Shown here one piece after another: positions 15,270 to 28,487 of a DNA stretch of 64,000 nucleotides (the first letter of the stretch is position 1; the number at the start of each line of letters is the position of its first letter). The notes under the pieces are model-generated. The model made no database searches. It was not told where the DNA came from and saw nothing but the letters and a program-made list of their open reading frames with translations. This DNA is from Tetrahymena thermophila SB210 (Eukaryota; Ciliophora; Oligohymenophorea; Hymenostomatida; Tetrahymenidae). Location of the stretch: contig NW_002476432.1 in the NCBI RefSeq assembly GCF_000189635.1, forward strand, positions 186,001 through 250,000. Reading direction: 5' to 3'. The position numbers and the translations under genes are program-made.

Positions 15270-16381
15270 GTTTGTTATTTATTTGTTTATTTCTTATTTG
15301 TAAAATATAATTTTTATAATTACTTAATTTGTAAAAAATTTAAATACTTTAGGTTTCTATAATGCTTGCTTTTATTGCTTAACATTTGTGTGTTTTTTAT
15401 GCATTTTAAACTTTTTGAGTATTTTTAGATTTAAATCAAAATAGACAGATTTGTTATTTAACATTTAAAAATATACTTTTTTTGTAATATCTATCATTAG
15501 AATTCATTAGAATTAAGTTATTTCTTCCTATTTTTAGATTTTTAAACTAAAAAATGTTTGCTAGCTTTTATAATGAATTTATTTTTAAATGATTCTGATT
15601 AGCTTTAAGTATATTTGCACTTTCTTGAAGTATTCAATCATGAAGGGACATATTTAAAGGGTTTTAAATAATAAAATTCAATAATAGAAAATAAAATAAT
15701 TTATAAATATTCTAGCTGGAAATATAGAGTAAACCCATGAAATAAAATCTGGTGATAGTTTGGGTTGAATGATAATTTATATAGAACCAATTCATTTATT
15801 TATTTCTAGCAGTAGTAAAATTTTTTTAGAAAATAACTAATTTGTTATTAATTTAAAGTTTTAACTTGTTGAGCATCAATAACAATGGGACATATTTAAA
15901 AGTATTAAATAGCCTAATAATATGAATTAAAAATCAAAATATTCATTTTTTCAAATAAAAAAATGGAGTAAACCTATGAAATGAATTAAAATAAAACTTG
16001 ATGATAGCTTGTATTAAATTACAGTTTATTTAGAACTAAATAATTTATTTATTAAAGTAGTAAAACTATAATAGGAAATATAGGAGTTTGATAGACTTAA
16101 AATGATATATTATCTTTTATTTAATCTAGATTAGAAGAATTTTAATAACGAATTGATGAAGTATTAATTAGTAAGTAGACTTGCAAATTTATTTATCGAA
16201 TATAATTTTTGATGTATCTTTGTTTGCATTCAATCAGACAATCAATCAATCAATCAATCAGTATAAATACTAGTTGTTAATTTTAAGATATAAATAAATA
16301 TAAAGCATTTATTATTTATATTTTGATAAATAAGTTAATTAAATAGATTAAGCATAAATATATATTTTCAATTAATAGCAA
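15270..16381. other. Spacer with two imperfect direct repeats
   Basis: Noncoding sequence between glycerol kinase and the transporter. Two copies of a ~240-bp unit begin at about 15645 and 15887; both open with GGGACATATTTAAA and share GGAGTAAACC/AGAGTAAACCCATGAAAT and a TTTATTTAGAAC-like block. No frame is conserved between the copies. A short (AATC)n run lies at about 16236-16260. Confidence 0.5.
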
Positions 16382-17797
16382 ATGAATAAAAGTGATTTAT
16401 TTTCTTTTTTGGTTCTTGTTGTTCTCTACTTGATGCAAGGCACAATTCTGACCATTTTTACTGCTACAATGCCAATGATTTTAAATGAAATGGGATATTC
16501 AATTTCTCAGCTCTCTTATTTAAACTTTACTTCTTACCCTTTTGCTTTGAAGATTTTCTTCGCACCTTTCTTAGATGCATATTACAACAAAAAGTTTGGA
16601 TAGAGAAAGTCTTACATTGTTCCAATGAATTATATTGCAGGAATTGCTTTTGTGTTGAGCTCTTTTGTCATAGCAGATTGGATGAAAAGTGGTCATATCA
16701 TCTTACTTGCAGCTCTTGGATTTTTCCTTGTTTTTGTTATAGCTCTTTAGGATATAGCTACCGATGCTTGGGGTATAAAGATAATGTCTAAAGAGAAGCT
16801 TTCTTATGTTTCTTTGAGCTAAGCAATTGGCATGCAATTAAGCTTTATTTTTGCAAATACAGCTTACATCCAATTGAATTTTAATGAATAGACTTTCTTT
16901 TACTACTTTGGAATCTTCATGATAGCATTTAATGTCATTGTGCATTTCTTCATAGATGAGTATGGATTTAATCAAGAAAAGAAATAATAAGAAATATAAG
17001 AAGAACAAGAGCAAGAATAATAAGAGTTAATTGCATAATAAGATAACAAAGTTAATAATTAAGGTCAAGGAGTGGAAAACAAAAAGAAGAAGAAGAAAGA
17101 TATTAAAGTGATAATTCAAACTATGAAGGGATTCTACTTTAATGAATATTTAAGAACTTTAATTTTTCTTGTTATGATTTAGAATGTAGGAATAGGCCCT
17201 CTAATGTCAACTTTTACTTTAAAAATACAAAAAGCAGGAATAACAAAAAAATAACTTTCTATGTCTTAGTTCTATTAATTCCCAATTAAATTTTTGATGA
17301 ATTTTTTAGTAGCAAAATATTTCAAAAATTCTTTAAAAGTTAGTCATGTTATTCTTATTTCAATGCTTGGACTTTAAGTAATACAGTTTTCATTTTATCA
17401 AGCACAGACCTATTCTCTTTTCCAAGATATCTAATACGTCTAAATAGGTATATTAGTGTTTATACAGCTATTTGAATCTTTAGTAATTACCTCTTTGATC
17501 TAAACAAGAACAACATTTTACTCGTCAATAGCAACCAAAGGATATGAAGGTATTTATATTACCATGTTAACTTCATTCTAAAATCTTTCTAGAAAGTGGG
17601 TTGTTTCTTCATTCTAGTTCTTTGACGATTATCTTAACATTAATTACAGCGTTCCAATACTCTGGGTCTTTTAATTATTTTACATATACTATAGTGAAAA
17701 AGAATTCAAATAAATGGATAAACTTGACAAAAAAAAATGGTGTCTAATAGAAACTATGGAGTCAAAATAAGCAAATGAAGATAAAAAATCATAATGA
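16382..17797 (+). CDS. SLC33A1-type acetyl-CoA transporter (major facilitator superfamily)
   Basis: Intronless frame of 472 codons (471 residues). The protein is hydrophobic with about ten to twelve membrane spans and a Lys/Glu/Gln-rich cytosolic loop in the middle (about residues 200-245). Family-specific motifs are visible: LYLMQGT in helix 1, YPFALKIFFAPFLDA with KKFGQRKSYIVP after helix 2, and QDIATDAW at residues 123-130, matching QDIAVDGW of AT-1/SLC33A1. Known members move acetyl-CoA from cytosol into the ER/Golgi lumen for acetylation of lumenal proteins and glycans; the same role is inferred here. The length is somewhat shorter than the animal protein. TGA stop is clear and followed by A/T-rich spacer. 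Confidence 0.85.
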
Positions 17798-18566
17798 TTT
17801 TCAAAAAAATAAATATTAAATAATCTTATATCAAAAAAAACTTTTTATAATTAAGATTCAATAATTTCTTAGTATTAATCAATTTTATCATACAGCTTCT
17901 TATATATTTTTATAATTTTTATTCTTAAAACTGAAGTAAAAAATAAATTAAATAAATTTTAGTTTTTTAAAATTAAATTATAATAAAATTCTTAAAATTT
18001 TTATGTTTTTTAAAATAATTTTTTTAGATTTATTTTATTTATTTATTTAAATTAAACGCTTTCTTAAAAAATATTTTGTTTTTGTTTTTAATTAATTTAA
18101 CAAAAGTAAATAAAAAGACTGAACATTATGTTAAATGATAAAAATAAATAATGTTAAAAGATTAGAATAGAACTAAACTATTAAATAAGCTCTATAGAAA
18201 GAAGATTCTTTTGGTGAAAAATAAATATGAATTAGAATTAATTAAGGAATTATTTTTATTTGTTTATTAATTAACTTAGTTATTCCTACTAATGTAGCAA
18301 ATAAGCATTTTAACAATAATATTTTAGCTTGCTAATAGATAATTAAATTGATAAATGAATTAGAGGCGAATATTTTGAATAGGCTATTTGCGCGAATAGA
18401 AATATTTGAATTTCAAAAAATAAAAAATCGCAAAAAACAAATAATAAATTAAATAGAATCCAATAATTAATTTGCAAATCTATCTTTTCTAATTAAATCT
18501 TTATAAATAATTAAAAATAAATTTTTGATATATTAAAAGTTAGTTACTTAGTAATATTTAAAATAA
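17798..18566. other. AT-rich spacer
   Basis: Noncoding sequence between the transporter stop and the Scc3 start. I see no frame, repeat or RNA in it. Confidence 0.5.
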
Positions 18567-21500
18567 ATGGTAAAACAATTATTTATTTATTGTTTTTGCT
18601 TGAATAAAATCTATTTTTTATTTTTAAAAGCCTCCTAAAAAATCTGGATAAAGCAGGGGAAACCAGCGTTAGGCAAACTAATAAAAATCAAAGCCAATTT
18701 CAGAGTATACTGATTATAATTTATATGGTAATTTAGCAAACATATGCTTAGTTGAGATAATAACATAATTAAATATTAAATATAATCAAGAGTAATTATC
18801 AAGAGAAAATTGTTCGATTGAAGAGATTTTAGATCAAATAAAAGATGTAGATGATTAAGAAACAAAAGAGAATATCCTATAAAACTTTGTTCAGTTGATT
18901 TTTAAAGTAATTTAAAGTAATTGTTGGTATTTAATGTTGCTATAATTAATTTACTTATTAATATAGCTAGTAGGACTCAATAGTTTTGTGATAAAATTAG
19001 AAGACAAATAATTTTCTTCTATTGATTAGGATTTTTTCAAATCAGAAATAGAATCTAATTTAAAAAATGTTAAGGATTTTAATTGGGTTTTTACTACAAG
19101 AAAAGAAGAGCACTAGTTCCTCAAAGACAATCTCTTTATTTTCTTTGACTCAATTTTATAGCAAAGTCAATATTACAAATCAGAAAAAAAGGATGATTCT
19201 TTTATGGTAAATCTCTCTAATTTCCTAATTATGTTATCAAAGTAAATTAGTTTTATTGAAATGATTTGAAAATTATTTTGAATAAGCATCAAATTAACTT
19301 ATAAAATGTAAATTAGATCCCATATTTAGAATGTAAGATAGAATGTATTGAGATTAGTAAGGATTATAGTTGAGTAGGGCTTGATTAGAATAGAGAAATT
19401 GAGGGCTGCTTAATAGAGAAAATTATAGAAAGAAGAGCAATATTTAAAAAACATTCTTGAAAACATTATGAATATATTGATTAAAGGTATTTTCCATAGT
19501 AGAATTTTAGATAAGAGTCAGTCAATATAGCAAGATTGTATTGAATCTTTTGAGATTTTCTTTAATATTTCTCCTTAAATGACTTTGAATTCTTAGAATC
19601 TCATTTAATTGTGTTATTTATTTGATTCTGATATTGATCTCGCTAATGCACTCTTAAAAGTACTTATCAATATAAAATGGAAAGAAACAGAGTCATCTTT
19701 GGAGGCTCTTAAAGAGTTAGTTCAATATGATAAATTCAGGAAGAGATTAATTTATTTTTCTAACATTTCAACATTTGTCACAAGTTACAGAGCTATTCAA
19801 TTAGTTAACCTGATAGATGAAATTCTACCTGGATCACTCAACAACAAAGACTTAAAAAGAGTATTTATTTATTTGTTTGTTATTAAGATATTTAATTGGT
19901 TAATTTTTATTTTTAATATAGGCAATGGCAACTATCTTCCATAAATATGAAGAAGTCAGAGCAGAGGGATTTAAGATTCTTTAAAAATTTTTAGAAGTTA
20001 ATGAGGGTGAAAGATAAATTAGCGTCATAAATCTCGAAGGAGGCGAAGACGATGGTGTTAGCGATATTTTCTAGTTCAAAGTAAGTTTTAAGCTGTATTT
20101 GAATGCGTTTTATTAAATATTTTTAAAAATAGTAATAAACCAATTCTTTAGCCTGTTAAACTTTTATAAAGAAATTTTATACACTTTTGGATGAAGTGGA
20201 TTCCAAAATTTATGAAAAAGAAGATTTGATCTAAAATATGATAAATTCTCTTGGTTTTGAATTTGGTGCTATTTACGATTTCCAAAATATTTTCCAATTG
20301 CTAAATTAGTTACCATCATCGAATTTAAAAGATAAAATTTTTGATTTGTTTAAATTGATTGTTATAATTTTGAAAAAAACGATGAAATTCTTATAGCTAA
20401 TATCGTAAGGCGAGAATCCATCGAGCATTTACAACCAAAAGCAATCAGAAAAGTTGCTTATCATTAGAAATGAATTCTTTAAAGCCTTGGTGGCTAATTT
20501 TGATAACTTTTATGAGAATATGAATAAACACCCTATCTTAAAAGAGTATTCTTACCAATTATTGCTATCAATTCCAGCTATAGACCTCCAACAGAATTTA
20601 AAAGAAACCTAGTTCAAAACAATATCAAAGAAAATAGCTGAAGACATACTAAATACAATACTAAACTAAGATTCTTTCATTGAAGATAAATCTTAATCTA
20701 TGGGACTTGTTTTTGGATGCGTTAGCACCCTTTAATACTTCCTCTTACACACCCCAAGGGCCTACATCGATCCTTTTAAAGTAAAAATATTACATTCATT
20801 TATATGATAAAAAACATTCATCTCTTCTTTTTAAAAATTAAAATTTTTATTATTCAACTAACTAAATTATCATTGAAAATTTCTAATATTTTGGCACTGA
20901 AATTTACTTATTAATAATTTTAATTAAAATGGATATTGAAGTTATAATCAATTCAACAGCAATATTATATATATTCTTAAAATGAAAATTAATATTTAAA
21001 AAATTTAATTCAAAATTATTTAAAACAAATATTTTACTTGGCTAATTTAAAAAAAAAATATTTTAAATTTATAAATTTGAAAAAAAAATATTTTAAATTT
21101 ATAAATTTGAAAGAAAACTTATTTCTGTTTAAATTTATTAAATTTCAATAATTAATTGAAGAGGATTTAAATAGTTTTTTTGAATTTTCTAATATTGTTA
21201 ATTATATAAAAAAATAAAGTAATGCAAGGAGAAATTGATTAAACATGCGATTTTAGATTGTACTGACAATTTACATGAAATAGTAGTTCAAGAAAAGGAG
21301 ACGTCTTTAGATTTGTCTTAGCTGTAAGAAGAATATACTTATTTGTTTATTAAATTGTTTAGCTGCACCAATCTCTTAAATTAATTGGATGAAATATATT
21401 GTGAAAGTTTTATATAAAAGTGCTTAGAAATCACTGATACAGCTACTTCATATACTTCAACTGACAACACTTGCATTTATACTTTTACTAGTTTAGGGTT

Positions 21501-23189
21501 ACAATTAGACTTTTACTTGAACGTATTGAGAGTTGGATTGTCTGAATCTTGCTAAAAAACTTCAAGACTTGAAGAGTATCTTAAGTATAGGTAAAAAGTT
21601 ATCAAATAGCTCTGGCTCTTCCTTAGAGAAGAGAAGAAGAAGGCAATTTAATTTAACTTAGAAACCTCTGAATACAAGAAAATACTTTTTAAATCTTACT
21701 ATTCTGTCGTTGAAGGACTTGCTTTTGTTTGTAATTAAAAGCTTAAGCACTTGCCTATTTACATAAAGCTCCATTCCGACGATCCCTTATTTACTTCTTT
21801 GATTGATTATATTAGTTACTACATTCCTTAGGGTCAGATAGGAGATGAAAAGAAATTAGAATCAAATGAAAATAGCAATGATCACTCAAATAATAATGAC
21901 ATAAAAAACAAAATAATGGAAGCTGAAAAAGAAGATGAAAATAAATTGAAATTAAAACCATTTGAAGAATCTTATTTATTTTAATAACAATATCAAAATC
22001 AAAAGTAAATTTCTGATATTCAGATTATCTTACTTTAATTCTGTAAGTTGACGCTAAGCAATCCTAAATTTATTCATTCTCAGTTTGGTGTTTATATTTT
22101 TAAGAATTTCTTTGATTGTCAAAACAAAGAAATAGTTGATCTTCTCAGAAAGAATCTAGCTTGCTGTCGTCTTTAAGGTGATAAATAGTCAGGATTTCCT
22201 CCTTTTTGGAGAGCTTTTGATGAAATAGTGAACTAATTATTAGATGAAGGCAAGGATATGAGTGTGATTAAAAAGTTTGTAGTTTTTACTCATAAATCAT
22301 ATTTCTCAGAAACTATAAATGAAGGCAATGTCCAAGTGAAACCTAAAGAACATTTTAAGGAGCTCTGTGAAAGGTAAATTTATTTCCTGACAGCAAAGAC
22401 AGCAGTCTTAATCAACACTCCTAATAAACTAAATACACTTAATGCTATTGGATATTTGCTTTAAATTAAGATTAACTACCCAAAATCGCTTGATCCCAAC
22501 CATTTGATGTATATCCAATCGCTTTAAAAGAAGTATCAAACATTCTTTTTGAAAAAAACATAAGACTATGTGCAAGAATTTAAATAAAATAATCAACATC
22601 TCTAATCTCTAGATGAAACAATACTCTCTGAGAAATCTAAAGAGATTATTTACAGATATGTTAAGAACCTAGAATCATGGGTATATTAAATTATTTTCTA
22701 TATAAGTTTAATCTTATTTATTTATTATAAAATCAATAGTCTTAGGTTAAATTTAATGTAGATCCTTATGGAGAGGGATAAGAAGCTCTCGAAAAGTAAA
22801 GAGAGCAAGCAGAGAGAAGTCTTAAAAAAGAATAAAAGCAAGAAAATGCTGATGAGAAATCTGATTTAGTAAGTGAAAGTGAAGATGAAGAAGTTTAAGA
22901 TTAAGATTAAGAGGAAAGTGTAGAAGAAAAGAATAATACAACTGATAAAAAATAATCACATAAATCGAAATAAGTAAATAAAAAAACAAGAAGCAGCAGT
23001 AGAAGTTCATCTAAAAATTAAAAATCTTCAAAAAAAATGGACGAAAATAAATAAAAACCCACTTCATCAGTTAAAAAAACAAAGAAAGAGCAAAAATCAT
23101 CAGTTAAAATAAACATAAAATAATAATAAGAAGAAAGCAGTAAAGTTGAAACTGTTAAAAAAAATCATAGAAGATAAAAGAAGAATTGA
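18567..23189 (+). CDS. SCC3: Cohesin subunit Scc3/STAG, eight exons
   Basis: HEAT-repeat subunit of cohesin that binds the kleisin and loads and keeps the ring on chromosomes. Proposed exons: 18567-18569 (only the ATG), 18631-18906, 18967-19206, 19330-19860, 19922-20080, 20133-20780, 21220-22680, 22746-23189, giving 1254 codons in one frame (1253 residues), the normal STAG size. The best match is exon 4 into exon 5: LIKGIFHSRILDKSQSIQ, CIESFEIFF, LLKVLINI and AIQLVNLIDEILPGS follow the stromalin-conserved domain of STAG proteins in the same order. The C-terminus is a charged Lys/Ser/Gln-rich tail, also typical. Start of exon 7 (21220 or 21229) and exon 8 are ambiguous by in-frame AG choices. 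Separate exon 3 and 4 acceptors were chosen because alternatives hit TGA. Confidence 0.85.
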
Positions 23190-25514
23190 ATAATTTAAAA
23201 TATATTTATTTCATATATAAATGTGTATCAATCAATAGTATAGTATAGTGTTTGTTGTTTTATTTTTAATAGTGTTGTAAATATATTGCGATTTAAAAAA
23301 ATATTATTTACAATAACTACTTTTTCCAAGCATGATTTTATTTAGATGTTGCAGTATGTTTATTTATTAATACATTTGTTAAATATTTGATCATTTTTAA
23401 TAAATATCTTTTAAGTAATACAAAAATAGAATCTTAAAATAGAATTTAGTCAGTAGAAAGTAATTTGTTTAAATATATTTTGTATTATTTCTTTCAAATA
23501 ATATTATCTATTGATGATTGAAAAAAATATTTGAATTACTTTTACTGGTTTTATTTATTTTTTGTATTTAGATATCTTTAAAATAAATTAGCTTTAATTA
23601 ATATCAATTAAAAAAAACAAACTATTTCATTTTTTATATTGTTTTTTTCTTCAATACATTTATTTTTGAATTAAATATCTTTCAAAAATTAAAAGTGTTT
23701 TAGTAGTAGATTTAATTTAGAGTATAAAAGGTGTTAGAAATAACAAACTTTCATTGAATGTAAATTTATTTTAAAATATTTTAATTAAAATTTATTAAAA
23801 ATAAAATAATATTATTTAATTTATTTGTTAAATATTTGGATAATCTTTAAAAAATATCTTTTTAATTTTTGTATAATAAGAATACAATCATAAAAAGAGT
23901 TTTCGAATACTTAGTTAATAAAAAGCAATATGTTTAAAATATATGTACTTTTTATCATTTATTTCTAATTATTTTATTTAATATTGAAAAAAAAATATTT
24001 GAATTAGTTTTACTGATTTTATTAGTTTAAATATCTAACTTGATAATAAATTAGCTTAAATTAATATCAATTAAAAAAAATTATTTTATTTCTAATATTG
24101 TTTTTTCTTCAGAACATTTCTTTTTGTGTTCAATATATTTTAAAAATTAAATGTATTTAGAAGCAGATTTAAATAATTATTTTAAATTTTTTTGTTAAAT
24201 ATTTGGATAATCTTTAAAAAATATCTTTTTAGCTTTTGTATATAAGAATACAATCATAAAAAGAGTTTTCAAATACTTAGTTAATAAAAAGCAATATGTT
24301 TAAAATATATGTACTTTTTATCATTTATTTCAAATTATTTTATTTCATATTGAAAAAAAATATTTGAATTAATTTTACTGATTTTATTAGTTTAAATATC
24401 TAACTTGATAATACATTAGCTTAAATTAATATCAATTAAAAAAAATTATTTTTTATTTGTTAAATATTTGGATAATCTTTAAAAAATATCTTTTTAATTT
24501 TTGTATAATAAGAATACAATCATAAAAAGAGTTTTCAAATACTTAGTTAATAAAAAGCAATATGTTTAAAATATATGTACTTTTTATCATTTATTTCAAA
24601 TATTTTATTTCATATTGAAAAAAAATATTTGAATTAATTTTACTGATTTTATTAGTTTAAATATCTAACTTGATAATACATTAGCTTAAATTAATATCAA
24701 TTAAAAAAAATTATTTTATTTCTTATTTGTTTTTTTCTTCAGAACATTTCTTTTTGTGTTCAATATATTTTAAAAATTAAATGTATTTAGAAGCAGATTT
24801 AAATAATTATTTTAAATTTATTTGTTAAATATTGGTCAATCTTTTTGTGTATTACATACAAGAATATAATCCTAAAAATGAATTTTTATAAACTAATTAA
24901 AAAAAGCAATTTGTATAAAAATTATTAATTTGAAATACTTTTCTTTATACAGAAGCAGATTTAAATAATTATTTTAAATTTATTTGTTAAATATTGGCTA
25001 ATCTTTTTGTGTATCACATACAAGAATATAATCCTAAAAAAGAATTTTTATATACTTAATTAAAAAAAGCAATTTGTATAAAAATTATTAATTTAAAATA
25101 CTTTTATTTGAATTACTTTTATTTATTTGTTGTAAATATCTAAATAATAATTTAGCTTAATTAATTTCAATTAAAAATAAACTTTTTATTTTTATATTGT
25201 TTTTTCTTCATTTTCATTACTTTTTGAATTAAATATCTTTAAAAATTAAATGTTCTTTAGAAGGAGTAGATTTAAATAATTTTGAGTATAAAAGGTATTA
25301 AAAATAAATAATAATATTTACATTAAGTACACAAAATTAATTATCATGAGTTATAATAGAAAAAAATATAGAAACAGAATGAATTAAAATATCTAATAGA
25401 TTTTGTAAAAATAGTATTTAATAATTGTTTATAAATTTTTCTTATGCATTTTTGAATGAAAGAAATTTGATTAATTTCTAAAATTAAGACGCGAAAATTT
25501 TAAGATTAATAAAA
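23190..25514. other. Spacer dominated by tandem repeats
   Basis: About 2.3 kb between Scc3 and the kinase-like gene, largely made of the repeats listed next. I find no coding frame. Confidence 0.6.
23376..25130. repeat. AT-rich tandem repeat array, about six variable units
   Basis: Units begin with TTGTTAAATATTTGG or a close variant at about 23376, 23825, 24192, 24457, 24822 and 24984. Long blocks such as AAGAATACAATCATAAAAAG, GCAATATGTTTAAAATATAT and TTAGCTTAAATTAATATCAA recur in the same order. Spacings of 449, 367, 265, 365 and 162 bp show that units have lost internal parts. The central units are almost identical, so the expansion is recent. No frame is shared; function unknown. Confidence 0.8.
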
Positions 25515-28033
25515 ATGAATTTTTAATTCACTGAAGATTATGATGATTATTAATTCGAAACACATAGATTCTTGAACTAAATATATGATAATTAATATTA
25601 TTCTCACAGGTAAAATAATTAACTTTTTAACTATTCATTTAAAATGATTAGTTTTAAATATTAATTCTAACCATTATCCTAAAAAATAGTTCTGAAAACT
25701 CAAAAGAATCATCTTCTGAAAATTCAAATTAAAGTTTTATTTTTGAAATATATCAAGAGAATTCTCCCAAAATTAGTGGCAAACCATATTTTTAAAGGGA
25801 TGAAAATCCTGAGATAAATTTGAATAAACTTAAGTGTTAATAATAGCTTTTTTAAGCAAGTCTACCAAAAAATTCAATAATAATGAAGTTTGAAAAATTC
25901 ACATAAAAAGTATTTATTAGAAAGGTTTTAAATCATAAAGAAATAAATATGAGTTAATTTAATAATTTTTTGGACAACTTAGCATAATAAAAATAGTCAT
26001 TTACCCCTGAAATCATTAAATTAGATAAGAAAGAAATGGCTAATAAAAATACTTGCTCATTCATGTAATAAGCGGGTATTGCTGATTTTTTTTAAATAAA
26101 GTCATATATGAAAGCATTTCGAAATCAGTATGAGAATGCCAACGAATAAATATGGGAGTTTTTGTAGTACAGTTTTTGTTAACTAAACGAAAAATTAAAT
26201 CAAATGCATTAGTTAAAGATTGTGCATGGAGATATCAAACCTTAAAATATTATTTTATCTAAAGAAGGATCTTGCTATTTTATAGATTTTGATGCATCTA
26301 TCTAAATTAATGACAATGATATTTAACCTAGTTTTATCTCTGATCACTTAAAACACAAAACTTCTTTTTATAACAACTAATAACTAATAAATCTAATTTA
26401 GAATAGTAAGAATTATAATTTTTTCACTAATATTTACGTATTATATTTGATAGACCGTATGCAACTCCATCTAACTTTCATTTATCTGATTTGCTAATCA
26501 GAACTATTTTTGGAATTATTTGAAAAGAAAGAAATTAAGTAGATATTATAAAATTTATAAAAATATTATTATTCTACTTAAAAAAATAAAGAATAAGATG
26601 ATCAATAATAATTGATAGAAATAGATTAAAATTAATCAGTAGAGATTAATGGTTATTAAGATTTTAAATAACCAAAATAAAATATTCAATGTAGCAGCAT
26701 AGCTTCGTAGAATTCAAAATCAACTTCGTATTTGAAGCAACAATTTATTTTAGTTGATGAGTAAATGCCTTTATATTAATCTTATGAAGAATTTGTATCC
26801 TATTTATTTAATTAATACTTAATTATAGAGGAAACTTTGTTAGCAGAATTTGATTAATATAAAAGTAATTCACAAAGAATTAAAGAACTTTTCAATTAAA
26901 ACTAAAAATTGAAATATGCAAGCAATTACAATTAAGAAAATCTATTCAGATAATTTGTTACCGGTTATTAAATAAATCTAATATAAAAAGATGAAATTGA
27001 AGTTATAAGTTTGAATAGAATATTTTCATTTTGGCTAAACTACACCGAATAGATTTTCAATTTTAATGAAAATTTAGTCATAAATGAGCTTATAAATTTA
27101 GGTGTTTTAGATAGACTAAAACTTAAATTAAAGGAATTTTGCTTTGAGAAATTTGAAAAAGCAGAAGAAAATAGGCTAAATAGTGCTTTATTTTATTTAT
27201 ACAGACAATAATTCTAAGAAAATAACACTCATCAATATGATTTAAACAATAATTTGGAATTAAACAACTTTATTCAAGCCCTCTATCTAAATCCTCAAAT
27301 GGCAAAAATGTCAATCAATGTATCTAAATAACACCAAATGGATACTTCTCTAATTAAGAAGCTACTCTAAACACTTTAATTCTTACCAAATCTAAAAACA
27401 TTAAAATTGTCTCTGATTAACTAGAATGTTGACAATTTGTTCAATTATATAGACAAACTATTCTAAAAATTAGAACAATTTAAAATAGAAGTATCCACAA
27501 TCAGTGAAATAAACCACCTAAATTTATATGGATTCCCAATATACAGTTTAAAATATCTCAATATTTCCTTCTTGTCATCTAATATTACTGACAATTAACT
27601 AATAAATATCACAAATATACTCCAATACTGTTAGCTTGAAACTATCAAATTAAATCTTTCTAATTGTTAGTCAATCACAGATAATTGCATTTCTGAAATA
27701 TTTTCTTCTTTTAGCTTAATTTAAACCCTAAAATCGCTTAATTTGGTTCTTCGTTTATGTTGCTAATTAACTTAATAATCTATCAATAGTCTTATTGATC
27801 ATCTCAAGTAAAATAGAAGTGTAGACATTGAAATTGATTTCTCTGATTGTAGTAAAATACTACCAAACAATTTCGATGATTTATTGAATTACATAAACAC
27901 TCGCAGCAAAATAAGCTACAACCTTTGCATTAAATATAACTTTTTAGTAGGTAATAAAGAGTTTAAGTAAAGGACATAGAAAATTTCCTAAATATTTGAA
28001 AAAATTAAATTTAAATAAACACGCACGCACTGA
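25515..28033 (+). CDS. Protein-kinase-like protein with C-terminal LRR-like repeats
   Basis: Two exons, 25515-25609 and 25690-28033, join in frame (AG|T) to 813 codons (812 residues). A catalytic loop VHGDIKPQNIIL lies near residues 210-221 and is followed by YFIDFDAS (DFD at 231-233). The loop has HGD instead of HRD and DFD instead of DFG, and I see no clear glycine-rich loop or VAIK lysine. Catalytic Asp and Asn of the loop are present, so activity cannot be excluded. The rest of the C-lobe is hard to recognise and runs into long Gln-rich stretches. From about residue 560 on, spaced Leu patterns (LKTLKLSL, LKYLNISFLSS, LETIKLNLSN, LKSLNLVLRL) resemble ribonuclease-inhibitor-type leucine-rich repeats. 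Kinase plus LRR families of this kind are common in ciliates. Substrate unknown. Confidence 0.7.
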
Positions 28034-28487
28034 TTACTAATAACTTAAATATTCCCATGAATGGAAGGATATATATTAATATCTATTTTAATATTTAATT
28101 ATTAAAATAAATAATACAATAAATTCTTTTTCATAAGAATAAATTCATAATAATAATTTTTTTAAATGTATTTCTTACTTAAAAATATTCTTCTTTTAAA
28201 AATAAAAATTTATTTTTAACTAAAAAAATAAAATATTTTTTCTAATATTTTTATTCTAATTAATTTTTTCTTAACATTTTTGAAAATTTTATTAATTGAT
28301 AATTGATTGATTTTAATCAATATCTTTTAAATTTATTAATTACTAAACATAATACTTCATAAAATATATTTTTGTCATCATTAATAAATATATTTATAGT
28401 CTTTCTTGAAGAAATTTCAAATTTTAGCAAAATTACTTTAAAACTTTTTAAACAATTTAAGTAGACAGACTGGCTATCTATGGCATA
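28034..28487. other. Spacer before a small open frame
   Basis: A/T-rich sequence after the kinase-like stop. A minus-strand frame that overlaps the next gene ends in it (TGA at about 28317); see the findings. Confidence 0.4.
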
